Shown here piece by piece: positions 63,415 to 64,000 of a stretch of DNA of 64,000 bases. The notes under the pieces were generated by a model, which was not told where the DNA came from, made no database searches, and saw only the letters and a program-made list of their open reading frames with translations. The stretch spans positions 62,001 to 126,000 of the forward strand of contig NZ_QCZF01000012.1 of NCBI RefSeq assembly GCF_003075095.1. Reading direction: 5' to 3'. The stretch is from Blastococcus litoris (GTDB lineage Bacteria; Actinomycetota; Actinomycetes; Mycobacteriales; Geodermatophilaceae). The position numbers and the translations under genes are program-made. The first letter of the stretch is position 1, and each line of letters starts with the position of its first letter.

Positions 63415-64000
63415 CTAGCCCGTGCGCGCCAGGAGGGGCGCCGGTGCGTCGCGCCGGTCGAGCCGTACGACGAGCACCGCGGCGGCCGTCGCCGCCACGA
63501 GCATGGTGCCGATCAGCACGGGGACCGGGAGCGGCGGCGTCCACTGGTCCGGTGTCGCGGCGAACAGCTCGTCGGTCCCGCTCACGTTGCGGTTGAGGGC
63601 CCAGACCATGGCGGTGACGTGGACGAAGGCGATGGTGGCCGCCAGGCCGGCGAGCAGCCACCGGGTCGCACGTGCCCGCCCCGGTGCCGCGCTCGCCGCG
63701 AACAGCCCCAGGAGGAGGGGGACGCCGACGGCGAGCGGCATGCTGTACCGCCCCTGCCAGACGAACGCGCTCACCTTGTAGGCCTGCAGCTGGAGCAGCC
63801 CCGGGACGACCAGCAGGGCGAGGGCCACGAGCAGCACGGCGACCTTCTCCCGGCCGGTGGCGCGGGGGATCCCCAGGGCGGCGAGGACCACGAGCGCGAT
63901 CGTCCACGCGGCGTAGGAGAAGCCCGGCGACGCGACGTCGAGCCAGCCGAACATGCCGATCATCTGGGTGAGCTGGTCGTTGACCCGCTCGAAGGAGAAG
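63415..64000 (-). CDS. DUF2142-like polytopic membrane protein, N-terminal part outside window
   Basis: About 194 C-terminal codons are visible; the gene runs off the right edge with no start. The part seen has a FGWLDVASPG segment, then about five hydrophobic helices, with KVSAFVWQGRYSMPL between two of them. A GWLDV motif followed by a QGRY-P motif is characteristic of the C-terminal half of DUF2142 membrane proteins, a GT-C-like group usually found in polysaccharide clusters. This matches the surrounding genes. It is upstream of rmlA on the same strand with a 59-nt gap that contains the rmlA promoter. Function of the family is unproven. Confidence 0.75.
   Translation of the reverse strand, partial: FSFERVNDQLTQMIGMFGWLDVASPGFSYAAWTIALVVLAALGIPRATGREKVAVLLVALALLVVPGLLQLQAYKVSAFVWQGRYSMPLAVGVPLLLGLFAASAAPGRARATRWLLAGLAATIAFVHVTAMVWALNRNVSGTDELFAATPDQWTPPLPVPVLIGTMLVAATAAAVLVVRLDRRDAPAPLLARTG

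Noticed and set aside
43719-64000. Glycan island as a recent mobile element
   Set aside because: No integrase, transposase, direct-repeat attachment site or tRNA edge was seen, and composition matches the rest of the window.

Overview
The DNA is very G+C-rich throughout. Codons end almost always in G or C, GTG starts are common, and neighbouring genes often overlap by 4 nt (ATGA/GTGA). These traits and the gene content point to a high-GC actinobacterium. The backbone order (pmmB-deoD, gamma-glutamylcyclotransferase, lpdA, accA3/maf/accE/accD5/birA, PH-domain protein, gtrA, purK-purE, acyl-CoA dehydrogenase, TIGR03089 protein, LCP protein) matches, from memory, the Rv3267-Rv3308 neighbourhood of Mycobacterium tuberculosis. 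A Geodermatophilaceae-like soil or rock actinobacterium is my best guess (inference, no search run).

1-12.5 kb is core metabolism. It holds a partial DHFR-like reductase; a purine nucleoside phosphorylase / uronate dehydrogenase-like / phosphohexomutase operon; a small secreted protein; and a tightly overlapping five-gene operon (YbdK-type carboxylate-amine ligase, M20 amidohydrolase, methylmalonyl-CoA mutase small and large subunits, MeaB). A gamma-glutamylcyclotransferase-fold protein converges on meaB. 12.5-20.1 kb has an LpdA-type flavoprotein without a redox disulfide, then two tandem secreted metzincin proteases; the second carries a long array of LGFP-type repeats. 20.2-27.4 kb is the acyl-CoA (propionyl-CoA) carboxylase cluster with Maf, plus a polytopic membrane protein and biotin ligase. 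Carboxylase and mutase together would convert propionyl-CoA to succinyl-CoA; the epimerase is not in the window.

27.5-34.1 kb has an acyltransferase, a PH-domain membrane protein, the SbcDC nuclease and a GtrA protein. 34.3-38.5 kb is a five-gene operon (GtrA, WbpD-like acetyltransferase, WbpE-like aminotransferase, WbpB-like dehydrogenase, DPMS-like glycosyltransferase). It looks like a complete route to a polyprenyl-linked 3-acetamido sugar. 38.7-45.3 kb has a second acyltransferase, purK-purE, an acyl-CoA dehydrogenase, a truncated AMP-ligase-like protein and an LCP cell-wall ligase. 45.6-48.3 kb encodes a two-gene secreted, probably wall-active unit, followed by a frameshifted HEAT-like pseudogene.

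49.3-64 kb is a surface-polysaccharide island: two polytopic membrane proteins (one cut by the window end), several GT2/GT4 glycosyltransferases, a 1045-aa multi-domain transferase with a WsaF-like half, an O-antigen-type ABC exporter (Wzm/Wzt) with a methyltransferase, and RmlA for dTDP-sugar synthesis.

A recurring regulatory pattern is a TANNNT -10 hexamer ending exactly 6-7 nt before the start codon. It occurs at eleven genes and predicts leaderless mRNAs. No tRNA, rRNA, CRISPR array, insertion sequence or integrase was recognised.
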